The notes beneath the pieces were generated by a model, which saw only the letters and a list, made by a program, of their open reading frames with translations, ran no database searches and was not told where the DNA came from. The translations under genes were made by a program, and so were the position numbers. From positions 1 to 57,355 of the forward strand of contig JBNJGO010000003.1 in NCBI GenBank assembly GCA_051819745.1: DNA of 57,355 nt, in the 5' to 3' direction. Of this stretch, positions 57,311 to 57,355 are shown in pieces (the first letter of the stretch is position 1; each line of letters begins with the position of its first letter). The DNA comes from SKGA01 sp051819745 (GTDB lineage: Archaea > Nanobdellota > Nanobdellia > Woesearchaeales > SKGA01).

Positions 57311-57355
57311 CTTCCTTATGGTTGTAACAAGTATTATGCTGTGAGTGTCACTATG

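Overview
The window is a 57 kb piece of an AT-rich archaeal genome, most likely from a DPANN archaeon of the Woesearchaeota/Pacearchaeota type. The archaeal assignment rests on TBP, Orc1/Cdc6, MCM, both subunits of DNA polymerase D, Hef, RadA/RadB, aIF1, aIF2-beta, pelota, two RNase P proteins and the archaeal S10-spc ribosomal gene order. The DPANN assignment is inferred from a single-chain PriS-PriL primase, bacterial-type GyrA and RsuA-like proteins, and many short unrecognised proteins. Many promoters carry a TTTATAAA-like box centred about 28 nt before the start codon, so leaderless transcription is common. Genes inside operons usually have GGTGA- or GAGGT-type ribosome binding sites.

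Layout. 0.1-3.4 kb: RNase P p30 and an RsuA-like pseudouridine synthase diverging from one palindromic TATA box, a TtuA/Ncs6-type tRNA thiolase and a SpoIIM-like membrane protein. 3.4-8.7 kb, all minus strand: an RPA-like OB-fold protein with MCM, then TBP, a TraB-family protein and a TrmB-type regulator. 8.7-10.0 kb: a 1.3 kb very AT-rich non-coding stretch with a 100-N gap, the best candidate for a replication origin. 10.0-23.0 kb, mostly plus strand: orc1/cdc6, PolD small subunit, small membrane proteins, PolD large subunit, aIF2-beta, Hef and the fused primase. 23.3-38.2 kb: a structured leader and a continuous operon of 23 ribosomal proteins plus aIF1, RNase P p29, SecY and a DUF106 (YidC/EMC3-like) insertase. 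38.5-45 kb: a winged-helix coiled-coil protein facing a radA operon across phased GAGACTG repeats, pelota overlapping an FmrO-type rRNA methyltransferase, a second TrmB paralogue, a TRAM protein and uS2 with a structured leader. 45-52.9 kb, minus strand: RadB, two unknowns, GyrA, a 49-residue zinc ribbon, ScpB, another unknown and an anchored surface protein. 53-54.8 kb: a three-gene coiled-coil cluster of unknown function. 54.8-57.3 kb: a tRNA-Leu(CAA) with an intron, a repeat patch broken by a second N gap, an Mrr-like nuclease and RNase J.

Functionally the window joins most of the replication and recombination machinery with the main translation and secretion operon. The strand pattern (minus to the left, plus to the right of about 9 kb) fits an origin there.

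The most striking observation is the tRNA-Leu intron. It carries a C box and a D box whose guide places C34 of the same tRNA exactly opposite the fifth nucleotide upstream of the D box, predicting intron-guided 2'-O-methylation of the wobble base. Other points are two exactly symmetric bidirectional TATA promoters, helically phased repeats in front of radA, near-identical Lys-rich tail DNA in the primase and uS3 genes, and an aminoglycoside-resistance-type 16S rRNA methyltransferase translationally coupled to pelota.
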